Positions 50,966-59,786 are shown, counted from the first letter of the stretch. The stretch: DNA of 64,000 nucleotides from Minwuiaceae bacterium (GCA_028278525.1 JANQEE010000041.1:244254-308253), one strand, 5' to 3'. The notes: generated from the sequence alone by a model not told the origin. Numbers and translations are program-made.

Positions 50966-51775
50966 TTAGTTTTGCGCGACCGGCGCCGGCGGATTGTCCA
51001 CGAAGGCAATCGTGGTGTGGCCGCCCGAGCCGTCCTTGGACTCGATGCCGTTGCGGATGCTGCCGGCCAGCTTCTTCTGGCCCGGCTCCAACTGCACGGT
51101 CACCAGCCCGCCGTCCATCGAGATCTTGCCGGCATGAACGGCCGCGACGCAGATCACGCTGTTGAAGGGGTAGAGGTCGGTGCCGACGATGCGCCGCGGC
51201 TTCAGATTGCGCGGGGCCGGGTTGCAGTTGAAGGTGAACTGCTGACCGAGCAGCTTCTTGTTGGCGAAGCCGGTGGCGGTGAACTTCTTTTTCCAATCCA
51301 GCCTCGGCGCTTTCTCGACGAAAACCTCATGGACGGCCGGGACCGGTTCCTCGCCGATGAAGACGATGCTGCGCTTCGTGCCGCCCGACAGGCCGCCGGA
51401 GTCAACGCCGTTCCGGCTGCTGCCCGTGTAGCTTTCCGCGCCCGGGTTCAACTGCACCGTTACGACGCCGCCTTCCTTGTCGATCTGGCCGGCATGCAGC
51501 GCGGCGCCGCAGATCGACGTGTCGCTCGGATAGACGTCCGTGCCGGTCAGGCCTTCCACCTTGTGGCCGCCGGAGACCGGCGGGCACTGGCCGGTGAAGC
51601 GCTGACCGACGAACTTGTCGGCGTCGAACTGGTATTTCTCCAGCGACTCCTGCCATTCGAGCATGGGAATCTGGTCCGATTTGGACTGGGCGGCGGCATC
51701 GTTGGCGGCAGCGCCTCCAAACGCCAAAGCAATCACGGTAACGGCGGTGGCAATCGCGGGTTTGTAGTTAGACAA
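50966..51775 (-). CDS. Secreted double-LCCL-domain protein 1
   Basis: 269 residues from a TTG at 51775, chosen because GAAGGAGA is eight bases upstream and the signal peptide (YKPAIATAVTVIALAFGGAAA) then begins correctly. Two LCCL domains follow (about 57-127 and 185-255). Each has the pattern Y-x3-S-x-IC-x-AA-x-HAG-x-I ... GG-V-TV ... GS-x-NG-x-S, seen as VYPSDTSICGAALHAGQID and LYPFNSVICVAAVHAGKIS. Each also has an upstream FTGQC or FTFNC that would pair with the second Cys. LCCL domains are known mainly from eukaryotic extracellular proteins (cochlin, Limulus factor C). The bacterial role is unknown. It has a tandem paralogue at 52152. Confidence 0.85.
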   Translation of the reverse strand: MSNYKPAIATAVTVIALAFGGAAANDAAAQSKSDQIPMLEWQESLEKYQFDADKFVGQRFTGQCPPVSGGHKVEGLTGTDVYPSDTSICGAALHAGQIDKEGGVVTVQLNPGAESYTGSSRNGVDSGGLSGGTKRSIVFIGEEPVPAVHEVFVEKAPRLDWKKKFTATGFANKKLLGQQFTFNCNPAPRNLKPRRIVGTDLYPFNSVICVAAVHAGKISMDGGLVTVQLEPGQKKLAGSIRNGIESKDGSGGHTTIAFVDNPPAPVAQN

Positions 51776-52090
51776 AGCTAGTTCTCCTTCGGTTCGTTCC
51801 GGCGACGGCGTCGCCGGCTGGTTCACGTTTCTCGCCAACACGATGCTTTGCTGCGCTTATTGCGCTTATGCGTCCCCTCGCATTCCCGCAGACAAAGGCC
51901 CTTAGAGGTGTCCGGCAGTGGCCGAGCTCTTCGGATCTTTGCGTCGGCGACGACGAGCAGATGCCCCCGCTCCCGTCGCAGGTGCTGAGGTACGAACCGA
52001 ACACGAAAATTTGAACCCGAGAAACCGCACATTGAAGATGCAGATTTGCATTAAGCGGCGGGTTGGGGGTCGATTTGCGCCGGTTTCCGG

Positions 52091-52128
52091 CGCTCCCCCG
52101 GGGCGGATGACCGGCCCCCGGGGGAGCG
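52091..52128. repeat. GC-rich hairpin downstream of the second LCCL gene
   Basis: A perfect 13-bp stem CGCTCCCCCGGGG with a 12-base loop lies 24 bases after the stop at 52152 on the minus strand. It may act as a terminator, although no U-run follows. It shares the GCTCCCCCGG core with the family C repeats at 59680 and 63952. The remaining part of the 376-base gap (51776-52151) shows no gene. Confidence 0.65.
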
Positions 52129-52151
52129 AAAACAAGCGCTTGGGCGCCCCC

Positions 52152-52937
52152 TCAGCGCTGGACGGGATTGTCGACGAAGGAGATCGTGTTGTTGCGGCCG
52201 GAGCCGTCCTGGGTCTCGATGCCGTTGCGGATGCTGCCGACGAGATTCTTTTGACGGGGCCCCATCTGCACGGTGACGAGCCCGCCGTCGGTCGTCATTT
52301 TGCCGGCGTGGACCGCCGCGCGGCAGACCAGGCTGCTGTATTCGTAGACATCGGTCCCGACCACGATGCGCTCGCGCATGTTCTGCGGGGCGGGATGGCA
52401 GTTGAAGGTGAACCGCTGACCGACGAGCTGCCGATAGGCAAGGCCGGTTTTGGTGAACTGGATGTCCCAGCCGATCCGCGGCGCGTGCGACACCAGGATC
52501 TCGTCGATTTCGGGCGACGTCGTCTCGTCGATGAAGACGATGCTGCGCTGGGTCGCCGGCAGGTCGCCGCTGTCGATCCCGTTTTGGCTGCTGCCAGCAT
52601 AGCTCTCGGCCCCGGGATTGAGCTGCACCGTGACGACGCCGCCCTCGAGGTCGATCTTGCCGGCATGCAGCGCCGCAGTGCAGATCGAGTTGTTGCTCGG
52701 ATAAACGTTGGTGCCGTAGATGTCCTTGAATTTCTGTCTGGTGCTCGTCGGCAGGCACTTGGCCGTGAATCTCTGGCCGACGAACTTGTCGTGGTCGAAC
52801 TGGAACTTCTTCAACGAGGCCTTCCAGTCGATCTCGGGGATCGCCCGAGTGTCGCTGGCGGACGCCGTTCCACTGCCGACGGACAGAGCGGCGGCCAGAA
52901 CGGCGGCGACGATCGCCGATTTGCTACACTCTTTCAT
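52152..52937 (-). CDS. Secreted double-LCCL-domain protein 2
   Basis: 261 residues from the ATG at 52937 with AGGAGAG upstream. A signal peptide (KSAIVAAVLAAALSVGSGTASA) is followed by two LCCL domains (about 48-120 and 172-248), seen as VYPSNNSICTAALHAGKID and VYEYSSLVCRAAVHAGKMT. It is clearly a paralogue of the gene at 50966 (shared DKFVGQRFT, GGVVTVQLNPGAESY and RSIVFI). Similarity extends over the whole length, so the pair arose by tandem duplication of an already two-domain gene. Both should be periplasmic or secreted, and a carbohydrate- or lipid-binding role would fit the eukaryotic relatives. Confidence 0.85.
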   Translation of the reverse strand: MKECSKSAIVAAVLAAALSVGSGTASASDTRAIPEIDWKASLKKFQFDHDKFVGQRFTAKCLPTSTRQKFKDIYGTNVYPSNNSICTAALHAGKIDLEGGVVTVQLNPGAESYAGSSQNGIDSGDLPATQRSIVFIDETTSPEIDEILVSHAPRIGWDIQFTKTGLAYRQLVGQRFTFNCHPAPQNMRERIVVGTDVYEYSSLVCRAAVHAGKMTTDGGLVTVQMGPRQKNLVGSIRNGIETQDGSGRNNTISFVDNPVQR

Positions 52938-53115
52938 AACGCACTCTCCTGCTGTTCCAACGCGGCGACCGGGTCGCCGGATCGTTCAGATATTTCGCAA
53001 CTTGGGTGGAGTTTTTCTTCTAAACAACTGAAAAGTATATGTTTTTACGTTATAGGATTCAGGATCTATGGCATTGGGTCAGAGGATTGCGATAATGCAA
53101 TCCGTAACGTGAGGT

Positions 53116-53700
53116 ATGACGGCAGTGGAAATCTATTTGATCCGGCATGGCCAGACCGAATTCAACCGGGCCGGCCGCTATCAGGGGCAGCAGGACTCGC
53201 CGCTGACGGAGAAGGGACGCGACCAGGCGCGCCGCAACGGACGGCGGCTGAAGGAACTGATCGGCGATGCGGCGGCATTCGATTTCGTCGCCAGCCCGCT
53301 CGGCCGGACGGTCGCGACAGCGCAGATCATCTGCGAGGAACTGGGCTTCGACCCCGCGGCGGTTCGGACCGATGCCCGCCTGATGGAGATCGCGTTCGGC
53401 GACTGGGAAGGCATGACGCGCGAGGAGATCGACGCCCGCTGGCCGGGCGCCTGGCAGCAGCGGCGGGAGAACCGATGGCACCACACGATGCCGAACGGCG
53501 AGAACTACGCGACGGTGGCGGACAGGCTGCAGGCCTGGCTGGACGAGGTGGAGGGGCGGACGATCGCCGTCGCGCACGGGGCTGTCGGACGGGTGCTGCG
53601 TGGGCTCTATGCGGGATTGTCGCAGCAGGAGATCCTGGACCTGGACGAACCGCAGGACGAGTTCTTCCGGCTTGCGGCGGGAACGATCACGCGGCTGTAA
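53116..53700 (+). CDS. Histidine phosphatase family protein
   Basis: 194 residues. The phosphohistidine motif is LIRHGQTEFNRAGRYQG (His about 10), the second basic pocket is SPLGRTVATAQII, and the distal His is in IAVAHGAVGRVL. The proton-donor Glu is in LMEIAFGDWEG. The family includes cofactor-dependent phosphoglycerate mutase, alpha-ribazole phosphatase (CobC) and broad phosphatases. The nearby B12 riboswitch makes CobC worth a thought, but nothing in the sequence decides it. The end of the gene is part of a 60-bp direct repeat. Confidence 0.9.
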   Translation: MTAVEIYLIRHGQTEFNRAGRYQGQQDSPLTEKGRDQARRNGRRLKELIGDAAAFDFVASPLGRTVATAQIICEELGFDPAAVRTDARLMEIAFGDWEGMTREEIDARWPGAWQQRRENRWHHTMPNGENYATVADRLQAWLDEVEGRTIAVAHGAVGRVLRGLYAGLSQQEILDLDEPQDEFFRLAAGTITRL

Positions 53701-53746
53701 CCGCTATTCGCCCAGGTCCCGTGCGGCGATCCACATCGGCCGGCCG
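53685..53746. repeat. 60-bp direct repeat, left copy (with gene remnant)
   Basis: About 62 bases match 54637-54699 with roughly 87 percent identity and one gap. The left half is the end of the histidine-phosphatase gene. The right half (53704-53745, minus strand) reads GRPMWIAARDLGE-stop, a relic of the C-terminus of the secreted protein encoded at 54657-54992 (GRPMWIAARDLAE-stop). Confidence 0.75.
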
Positions 53747-53787
53747 TTGGCGCTTCACGCCGTGTCGCGCCGCGGCCGGCGCTGTTC

Positions 53788-54186
53788 TCATTCGCCCGTA
53801 CTGTGCGAACCGGTCAATTCGTAGCGCCGGATAACCACCGGCCCGGTGCGCAGCGCATCGAGCTGTTTCACCACCTCGGCGCGGGCGGAATGGTCGTGCC
53901 ATTCATCGACGCTGTGCCCCTTCTTGAAAAACGAGATGCCAATGATTTCGTTGGTCTCCGGGCTGGCGATGAAAAAGGTCCGACGTGTCTGACCGGCCTC
54001 GCTGATAGCTTTGCTGAAGCCCTCGTGCCCGATCTGCCGGGCACGCTCGAACACTTCGGGTTCGTACTTACCGGTGTAGATGACGACCGTATCGCCGGGC
54101 TGCGGCTGATAGTCCTGTGCCAGGGCCGCCGTGGTCCAAAACCAGGCTGCCACGACGAGTGTTGCGCCACGGACGATGGCATTCAT
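53788..54186 (-). CDS. Exported small alpha/beta-barrel-like protein
   Basis: 132 residues behind an excellent AGGAGG site. A signal peptide (ATLVVAAWFWTTAALAQD) is followed by a compact domain with a regular strand-helix pattern (DTVVIYTGKYEP, FERARQIGHEGFSKAISEAG, RTFFIASPETNEIIGISFF, VVKQLDALRTGPVVIRRYEL). This looks like the dimeric alpha-beta barrel (antibiotic-monooxygenase-like) fold. No catalytic residues are evident. It overlaps the preceding small gene by four bases and ends in a segment flanked by direct repeats. Confidence 0.65.
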   Translation of the reverse strand: MNAIVRGATLVVAAWFWTTAALAQDYQPQPGDTVVIYTGKYEPEVFERARQIGHEGFSKAISEAGQTRRTFFIASPETNEIIGISFFKKGHSVDEWHDHSARAEVVKQLDALRTGPVVIRRYELTGSHSTGE

Positions 54187-54455
54187 AGGAACCTCCTTTG
54201 TTTATTGACCATTGCGAGAATGTCACGACTGTCGAACTCCGGATTCAACATCTGCCGTCGGCTCTCTTCGGATCCGACAAGGCCGCAGGTCTTGTCCCGC
54301 CGGTAGTGGGCGTTGACGCTCAGCAGCTTGTTCTTGCGTGCGACCAGCAGGTCGTCGCCATTGTCGGTCTCGATGGCGCATTGGCCGTTGGCATCCGGCG
54401 TCAGGTCTTTTCGCATGTCGCGGAGGATTCCGCCGAGCTGCTCGCGAGCATCCAT
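54183..54455 (-). CDS. Unknown 90-residue protein, coupled to the exported protein gene
   Basis: 90 residues from the ATG at 54455 with GGAGTGG upstream. No signal peptide. It contains two Cys (GQCAIE, KTCGLV) and many charged residues. The stop overlaps the next ATG (ATGA), which supports expression as a pair. I recognise no family. The alternative is that it is not translated and only the strong ribosome site at 54186 matters. Confidence 0.5.
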   Translation of the reverse strand: MDAREQLGGILRDMRKDLTPDANGQCAIETDNGDDLLVARKNKLLSVNAHYRRDKTCGLVGSEESRRQMLNPEFDSRDILAMVNKQRRFL

Positions 54456-54557
54456 GCCCACCACTCCGTTTATGCCAATGCCGCGGCCGACCGGCCGAAG
54501 AGACGTCGATTGTGGGCGAATTCGGGGCGCCGGTTCAGACGAGTTTCGGACGACGGG

Positions 54558-54593
54558 CGTGAGGAGGCGGGAAGACGTGAGGAGGCGGGTAGA
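54558..54593. repeat. Two-copy 18-bp tandem repeat
   Basis: CGTGAGGAGGCGGGAAGA is followed at once by CGTGAGGAGGCGGGTAGA, one base different. It lies in the 201-base gap between the 90-residue gene and the secreted protein gene. No coding function is apparent. Confidence 0.8.
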
Positions 54594-54636
54594 TATGCGA
54601 TCGTTCGGTCGGTGAGCCGCGCGGTGTGGCGGCCGT

Positions 54637-54699
54637 GATCGCGCCGCTGTAACCGGTTATTCGGCCAGGTCCCGCGCGGCGATCCACATCGGCCGCCCG
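54637..54699. repeat. 60-bp direct repeat, right copy
   Basis: It matches 53685-53746, with identical runs such as CGCTGTAACCG/CGGCTGTAACCG and GCGGCGATCCACATCGGCC. It contains the true 3' end of the secreted protein gene (minus strand). The two copies bracket about 890 bases holding the two small genes at 53788-54455. Confidence 0.75.
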
Positions 54700-54992
54700 C
54701 CATAGGAAACCAGGGAATACTCTTCGGAGAAGGCCTCGCGCACGCCGCTTACGGCGAGTGTCCGGGATTCCGACGGGGCGGACACGCGTTCGCCGGCAGG
54801 CAGGTCGATGCAATCGGGTTTCGGATAGCGCGGCTTGGCGAGGTAGTCGCGCCCGGCGCGAACCTCCATGCCGCGTTTGAAAATCTCCAGGCGGTCGCAG
54901 AGAACGGCATCGCGGACAAGCGCGCGCTCCGCCGCGTTTGCGCCGCCAGCCATCGCCGCAAGGACTATCAGACATACCGCCGCCTTCTTCAT
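54657..54992 (-). CDS. Unknown exported protein
   Basis: 111 residues from the ATG at about 54992. A signal peptide (KAAVCLIVLAAMAGGANA) precedes a small domain with two Cys (AVLCDRLEIF, KPDCIDLP) that could form a disulphide. The C-terminal SLVSYGGRPMWIAARDLAE resembles the last strands of a bacterial SH3-like domain. A GTG at 55031 is an alternative but gives a poor signal. A remnant of its last 14 codons is found 0.95 kb away. Function is unknown. Confidence 0.6.
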   Translation of the reverse strand: MKKAAVCLIVLAAMAGGANAAERALVRDAVLCDRLEIFKRGMEVRAGRDYLAKPRYPKPDCIDLPAGERVSAPSESRTLAVSGVREAFSEEYSLVSYGGRPMWIAARDLAE

Positions 54993-55082
54993 AACGAGGA
55001 ATCCTAGACCGATTTGTGACGGCGGCAACACAGCGGGCGATTGTTGTTTTGCCGGTCACAGTCCCGTGATAAAGCCGGTACC

Positions 55083-56519
55083 ATGAGCATATCGGCAACA
55101 GACGGAGCACGCGGCGCCATGCCGTGGCGGAGAGAGACGGGCGCGTTGACGCGCCTGAGCGTGCCGATCGTGCTGACCAATCTCGGCCAGATCGCCATTC
55201 AGACGACCGACGTGGTGATGATCGGCTGGCTGGGGCCCGCGCCGCTGGCGGCCAGCGTTCTGGGCGTTACGCTCTACTTCATCCTGTTCATGTTCTCGGT
55301 CGGCATCATGATGGCGACGGCGCCGATGATCGCCCAGGATCTGGGCCGCGTCTCCTACGCGGTTCGGGAGCCGAGGCGGACGGTACGACAGGGCTTTTGG
55401 GCGGCCGCGCTGCTTGGCGTGCCGGCCTCGCTACTGTTCTGGCAGATCGATCCGATCCTGCGCCTGCTCGGCCAGGATCTGGCGCTGATCGTCGGAGCCG
55501 AGGCATACATGCACGCCGCGATGTGGGGCTTCGTGCCCGCGCTGTTGTTCATCGGCCTGCGCAACTTCATATCAGCGCTGGAGAGACCTCGCGCCGGCAT
55601 GGTGGTGATGACGATCGGCATCGCGGTCAACGCGGCGGCGGATTACGCGCTGATCTTCGGCAAGTTCGGCCTGCCGGAACTTGGCCTGCGCGGCGCGGGG
55701 ATCGCGACGTCGCTGACCAACGGCTTTCTGTTCGTCGCCCTGCTTGGCTACATCCTGATCGACCGGCGGTTCCGCCGTTACCAAATACTGGGCCGGCTGT
55801 GGCGGCCGGACTGGCGGCGTTTGCGCGAAATCGTCCGGATCGGCCTGCCGATCGCCGTCACCCTGGTGTTCGAGGTCGGGCTGTTCGCCGCCGCGGCGTT
55901 CCTGATGGGGCTGATCGGCACCGCCGAACTGGCGGCGCATCAGATCGCCCTGCAATGCGCGGCGGTCAGCTTCATGGTGCCGATGGGACTGGCGCAGGCG
56001 GCGACGGTTCGCGTCGGCCTGGCCGTCGGACGCCGCGACCCCGCCGGAATCCGCGCCGCGGGCTTCGCCGCGCTCGGCCTCGGGACCGTTTTCATGTCCG
56101 GCGCGGCGGTGGTGATGTGGACCCTGCCGGAGCAACTGGCCGGTCTGTTCCTTAACAGCGACGACCCGGCCAACGCTTCCGTCATCTCTTTGGCGGGTAC
56201 GTTCCTGGCGGTCGCCGGTGCGTTCCAGGTGGTGGACGGCGCCCAGGCCATCGGCGCCGGGGCGCTGCGTGGCCTGAAGGACACCCGCTGGCCGATGGTG
56301 TTCGCCGGCCTGGGATACTGGGTATTCGGCTTCGGTGGCGCGGTGCTGCTGGGTTTTCATTACGGGATGGGCGGTATCGGGATCTGGATCGGCCTCGCCG
56401 GCGGGTTGGCGGTGGCCGCCGTATTGATGGTGGCGCGGTTCGCGGCCTTGCAGCGGTCGGCGGATTGGCGCCGGCCCAAGGTCGGCAGTCCCGCGGCGGC
56501 GTCGGAGGCGGGGCTTTAA
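55083..56519 (+). CDS. MATE family efflux transporter
   Basis: 478 residues from the ATG at 55083, 12 hydrophobic segments in two homologous halves. PIVLTNLGQIAIQTTDVVMIGWLGPAPLAA is the typical first-helix region of DinF/NorM-type MATE carriers, and ELAAHQIALQCAAVSFMVPMGLAQAATVRVG is the corresponding second-half signature. The protein exports drugs or cationic compounds by Na+ or H+ antiport in the inner membrane. It is a single gene, with an adenylate cyclase following after 68 bases. Confidence 0.93.
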   Translation: MSISATDGARGAMPWRRETGALTRLSVPIVLTNLGQIAIQTTDVVMIGWLGPAPLAASVLGVTLYFILFMFSVGIMMATAPMIAQDLGRVSYAVREPRRTVRQGFWAAALLGVPASLLFWQIDPILRLLGQDLALIVGAEAYMHAAMWGFVPALLFIGLRNFISALERPRAGMVVMTIGIAVNAAADYALIFGKFGLPELGLRGAGIATSLTNGFLFVALLGYILIDRRFRRYQILGRLWRPDWRRLREIVRIGLPIAVTLVFEVGLFAAAAFLMGLIGTAELAAHQIALQCAAVSFMVPMGLAQAATVRVGLAVGRRDPAGIRAAGFAALGLGTVFMSGAAVVMWTLPEQLAGLFLNSDDPANASVISLAGTFLAVAGAFQVVDGAQAIGAGALRGLKDTRWPMVFAGLGYWVFGFGGAVLLGFHYGMGGIGIWIGLAGGLAVAAVLMVARFAALQRSADWRRPKVGSPAAASEAGL

Positions 56520-56587
56520 AAGACTATTCAAGGCGATGGCGATCGTCGATGATCCCAATCGCCTTCCAGCACGTAAGCGTATGTGGC

Positions 56588-57964
56588 ATGCCGATAAAAA
56601 CAAATGAGGACGCGGCTACACCGCGCCTGAGGGATGCGTTCGCGCGGGCGGAGCGAGACGGTCGGCGGCTGGCCGTCAAGGTCCGCACGCTGGCGTTCGC
56701 GCTGATCGCGCTGTGGCTGCTGATCGGGGTGCCCAGCGTCACGATCCTGCACCCGCTGGGTCTGATCGTACTGTTCATGGTCCTGGGCATCCTGCCGCTG
56801 GCGCTCGCCCGCGCCGGCTTCAACCAGTGGTGGATCGCTTTTCTGTTCGTCGCCCTGGACTCCGTGCTGCTGGTGTTCACGCTGTTCTTTCCGAACCCGC
56901 TGGTCGCCGAGCATTTCCCACTGCCGGTCTATCTCCGCTTCGACTGGTTCGTCTATTTCTTCGTCCTGCTGGCGTTCAACGCGCTGAGCTATTCGCCGCT
57001 GCTGGTGTTGTGGAGCGGCATTACCGGGGCGGCGGCCTGGAGTGTCGGCATGTGGTGGCTGACGGCCAAGGCGGAAACCCTGCCGTTCCGGCCGCTGACC
57101 AGTGGCGGCAGCGTTTCAGTCGACGAACGGCTGGCAGCGATCCTGGATCCGGCCTACGTCAATCTGGACAAGTGGGAGCAGAGCGTCGTCGTCCTGACGC
57201 TGGTGGCGATCATCCTTGCCGCGGCGGTGTGGCGGGCGCGCAAACTGGTCGAGATCCAGGTCGACGCCGAGCGGGCGCGGACCAACCTGGCGCGCTATTT
57301 CTCGCCCAACATCGTCGAACGGCTGACCGAGAGCGAGGCGAGGCTGGCCGATGTGTCGCGGCAGAAGGTGGCGGTCCTGTTCGCGGATATCGTCGGCTTT
57401 ACCGCCCTGTCGGAAGACCTGGAGCCTGAGCGGGTCGTCGAGCTGCTACGCGGCTTCCACAGCCGTATGGCGACGACCGTCTTCAGCTACGACGGGACGG
57501 TGGACAAGTTCATCGGCGACGCCGTGATGGCGACGTTCGGCACGCCGAGACCGAGCCCGGACGATGCCGGCCGGGCGCTGCGTTGCGCGGTGACGATGGC
57601 GGAGGAAATCGAACGCTGGAATCGCAAACGCGCTGCGCGGGGCGCTTTTCCGATACAGGTCGGGATCGGCCTGCATTACGGCGACGTCGTCGTCGGCAAT
57701 ATCGGCGACGACCGGCAGCTTGAATACACGGTCATCGGCGATACGGTGAATGTCGCGAGCCGTTTGGAAAAGCTGACCCGGGAATTGGACAGCGTGATTG
57801 TGGTCAGCGACGACGTCATTCAGGCGGCGCGGTCGGAAAAGTCCGGCAGCAACCGCGTTCTGTCCCGCTTCAACAGGCATACCGGGCAATCCGTGATCCG
57901 CGGCCGCCATGCCGCAGTGCCGATCTGGACCTTCGACCGGCCGACGAAGGCGATGGCGTCCTGA
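56588..57964 (+). CDS. Membrane-anchored class III adenylate cyclase
   Basis: 458 residues from the ATG at 56588. Four to six membrane helices span about 35-215, followed by a linker with FSPNIVERLTESEARLAD, the coiled region before many cyclase domains. The cyclase domain (about 258-455) has metal Asp 267 and Asp 311, Lys 307 for adenine (VDKFIGDAVMATFG), Asp 385 (YTVIGDTVNVASRLE), Asn 388 and Arg 392. All catalytic residues are present, so it should make cAMP. There is no HAMP or CHASE sensor domain, so the membrane region itself may sense. A REP-like element follows the stop. Confidence 0.92.
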   Translation: MPIKTNEDAATPRLRDAFARAERDGRRLAVKVRTLAFALIALWLLIGVPSVTILHPLGLIVLFMVLGILPLALARAGFNQWWIAFLFVALDSVLLVFTLFFPNPLVAEHFPLPVYLRFDWFVYFFVLLAFNALSYSPLLVLWSGITGAAAWSVGMWWLTAKAETLPFRPLTSGGSVSVDERLAAILDPAYVNLDKWEQSVVVLTLVAIILAAAVWRARKLVEIQVDAERARTNLARYFSPNIVERLTESEARLADVSRQKVAVLFADIVGFTALSEDLEPERVVELLRGFHSRMATTVFSYDGTVDKFIGDAVMATFGTPRPSPDDAGRALRCAVTMAEEIERWNRKRAARGAFPIQVGIGLHYGDVVVGNIGDDRQLEYTVIGDTVNVASRLEKLTRELDSVIVVSDDVIQAARSEKSGSNRVLSRFNRHTGQSVIRGRHAAVPIWTFDRPTKAMAS

Positions 57965-58015
57965 ATCGGCGCCGGTGTCCGCCGACGCCCTTCGACAGGC
58001 CGAACCAACCAAACC

Positions 58016-58100
58016 GTCATCGCGAGGCGCGCAGCGCCGTGGCGATCTCGGGAAGACTGGGCATGGCCCGTCGAGATTGCTTCGCTTCGCTCGCAATGAC
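58016..58100. repeat. REP-like palindromic element, family A copy 3
   Basis: 85 bases matching the copy at 28356-28440 (GTCATCGCGAGGCGCGCAGC ... TTCGCTCGCAATGAC) with only a few differences and the same upstream CCTTCGACAGGC stretch. It lies in the 287-base gap between the cyclase and DUF3179 genes, in the same orientation as the other copies. The rest of that gap holds no gene. Confidence 0.85.
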
Positions 58101-58251
58101 AGTGAAAGACGAAAGTGGATACGGGCGCTTTTCCAGCGCCCTGCCGAAACATCCATCATTTTCAATAAACTCCGCGTTACGGCCTGTTTCCATGCACGGC
58201 GGGGATCGCCAATTCTGGAAGCGTTCGGATCGGAAATCGGAGAGACGCCCT

Positions 58252-59655
58252 ATGCCACGCCTCGTCCAAGCCCTTTGGATCGCTGCCTTTTCCTCCGTGG
58301 CGTTGCTGGCGCCGCCGGCCCTGGCAAACAAGGCCTTTCGCGATGCGGCGAGCGAAGGGGATATCGGCCGGTACAGCCGGGATGTCGTGCTGGAATCCGG
58401 CGCGAAATTCGACCGGGCGCTCGCCTATCTGCAGATCCGCGACAATCCGGACGTCGCCGCCGCCATGATCCTGGGCTTGAGGTTCAACCGGGACAGCAGC
58501 GAGCGCATCTCCGAAGCGCTGAGCGGGCTGACCGGCCATAAGGCGGCCGGCTGGTTCGAGTGGATGTTGTGGCAGCAGGCCAACCCGCAGGTCAAGCCGC
58601 ACCCCAGCTACGCCGATCTGAAGCTGGAGATCCTGGCCCGGATCGACCCTGAATTCCTGCGGTTCCTGGGGCCGGCCGCCGGCCATCCGGACCGGATGAA
58701 AATACGGCTGGAAGAGATTACCTGGGGCGGCGTACAGGTGGACGGCATTCCGTCGCTGGACAACCCGACGCTGATCGAGGCGGCCGAGGCCGACTACCTG
58801 CTGGACAGCGATCTGGTCTTCGGTGTCGAGATCAACGGCGACGCCCGCGCCTACCCGTTGCGTATCATGGGCTGGCACGAGATGTTCAACGAGACGATCG
58901 GCGACGTGCCGGTCGCGTTGGCCTATTGCACGCTGTGCGGGGCGGGCATCCTGTTCGAGACCAAAGTCGAGGGCGAGGCGAAGCCGTTGGTCTTCGGCTC
59001 CTCCGGATTCCTATACCGGTCCAACAAGCTGATGTTCGACCGGCGGACCGGCAGCCTGTGGAACCAGTTCACCGGTAAGCCGGTGACCGGGCCGCTTGCC
59101 AATAGCGGCATCGAATTGAAGGTCCGTCCGGTGGCGATCACCAGTTGGGCGGAATGGCGGACCGCGAATCCCGACACCCGCGTCCTGTCCATTGAGACCG
59201 GGTTCCGGCGCGATTACGGTTCCGGCGTCGTCTATCGGGATTACTTCGCGAGCGACGACCTGATGTTTCCGGCGCTGCTGGAGGATACCAGCCTGAGGCA
59301 GAAGGATTACGTCTTCGGCATTCGCAGCGTGGGCGCGGCCAAGGCCTGGCCGGTCAGTGCGTTCGCCGGCGGCAAGGTAATCAACGACGCGGTCGGCGCG
59401 CAGCAGGTCGTATTGATCGGCGATGCCGCGTCCCGCACGGTCCGGGCGTACGACCGAGGAGACTTAAGCTTCGAGGCCGGCCCCGACCGGCAGACCCTGC
59501 GGGGGCCGGGCGGACAGTGGCGTATCGAGGAAGAAACCTTGACCGGACCGGACGGGACGCGATTGCCACGCGTGCCCGGCCACATTGCCTATTGGTTCGC
59601 CTGGGACGGCTATCTGGGGGTGGAAAGCGAACTGTACGCCGCGACCCACCAATAG
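58252..59655 (+). CDS. DUF3179 domain protein, exported
   Basis: 467 residues from the ATG at 58252 with GGAGAG upstream. The longer frame to 58039 runs through the REP element. A signal peptide (ALWIAAFSSVALLAPPALANK) precedes a helical region (about 40-150) and the DUF3179 domain (about 160-467). The domain shows VFGVEINGDARAYPLRIMGWHEMFNE, VALAYCTLCGAGILFET, RTGSLWNQFTGKPVTGPLA and YGSGVVYRDYF. The Cys-x2-Cys (CTLC) and nearby His may bind a metal. The biochemical role is unknown. It ends in the family C inverted repeat. Confidence 0.88.
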   Translation: MPRLVQALWIAAFSSVALLAPPALANKAFRDAASEGDIGRYSRDVVLESGAKFDRALAYLQIRDNPDVAAAMILGLRFNRDSSERISEALSGLTGHKAAGWFEWMLWQQANPQVKPHPSYADLKLEILARIDPEFLRFLGPAAGHPDRMKIRLEEITWGGVQVDGIPSLDNPTLIEAAEADYLLDSDLVFGVEINGDARAYPLRIMGWHEMFNETIGDVPVALAYCTLCGAGILFETKVEGEAKPLVFGSSGFLYRSNKLMFDRRTGSLWNQFTGKPVTGPLANSGIELKVRPVAITSWAEWRTANPDTRVLSIETGFRRDYGSGVVYRDYFASDDLMFPALLEDTSLRQKDYVFGIRSVGAAKAWPVSAFAGGKVINDAVGAQQVVLIGDAASRTVRAYDRGDLSFEAGPDRQTLRGPGGQWRIEEETLTGPDGTRLPRVPGHIAYWFAWDGYLGVESELYAATHQ

Positions 59656-59679
59656 CTGCCGCTTAATTGTCGACGGATC

Positions 59680-59763
59680 GGCCTGGCCGCCCGCTCCCCC
59701 GGCCCAACCACCCCAGGCATGCTGTCGTTGGGCGATTGGGCCGGGGGAGCGGGTGGCCAGGCC
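59680..59763. repeat. Family C inverted repeat, copy 1
   Basis: Two 28-base arms (59680-59707 and 59736-59763), 27 of 28 bases complementary, around a 28-base loop. The left arm reads GGCCTGGCCGCCCGCTCCCC then CGGCCCAA. It begins 25 bases after the DUF3179 stop. A partial second copy starts at 63952 after fliR. It would form a very stable hairpin and may double as a transcription stop. Confidence 0.88.
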
Positions 59764-59786
59764 CCCGTGTTGCACCGCCACATGAC

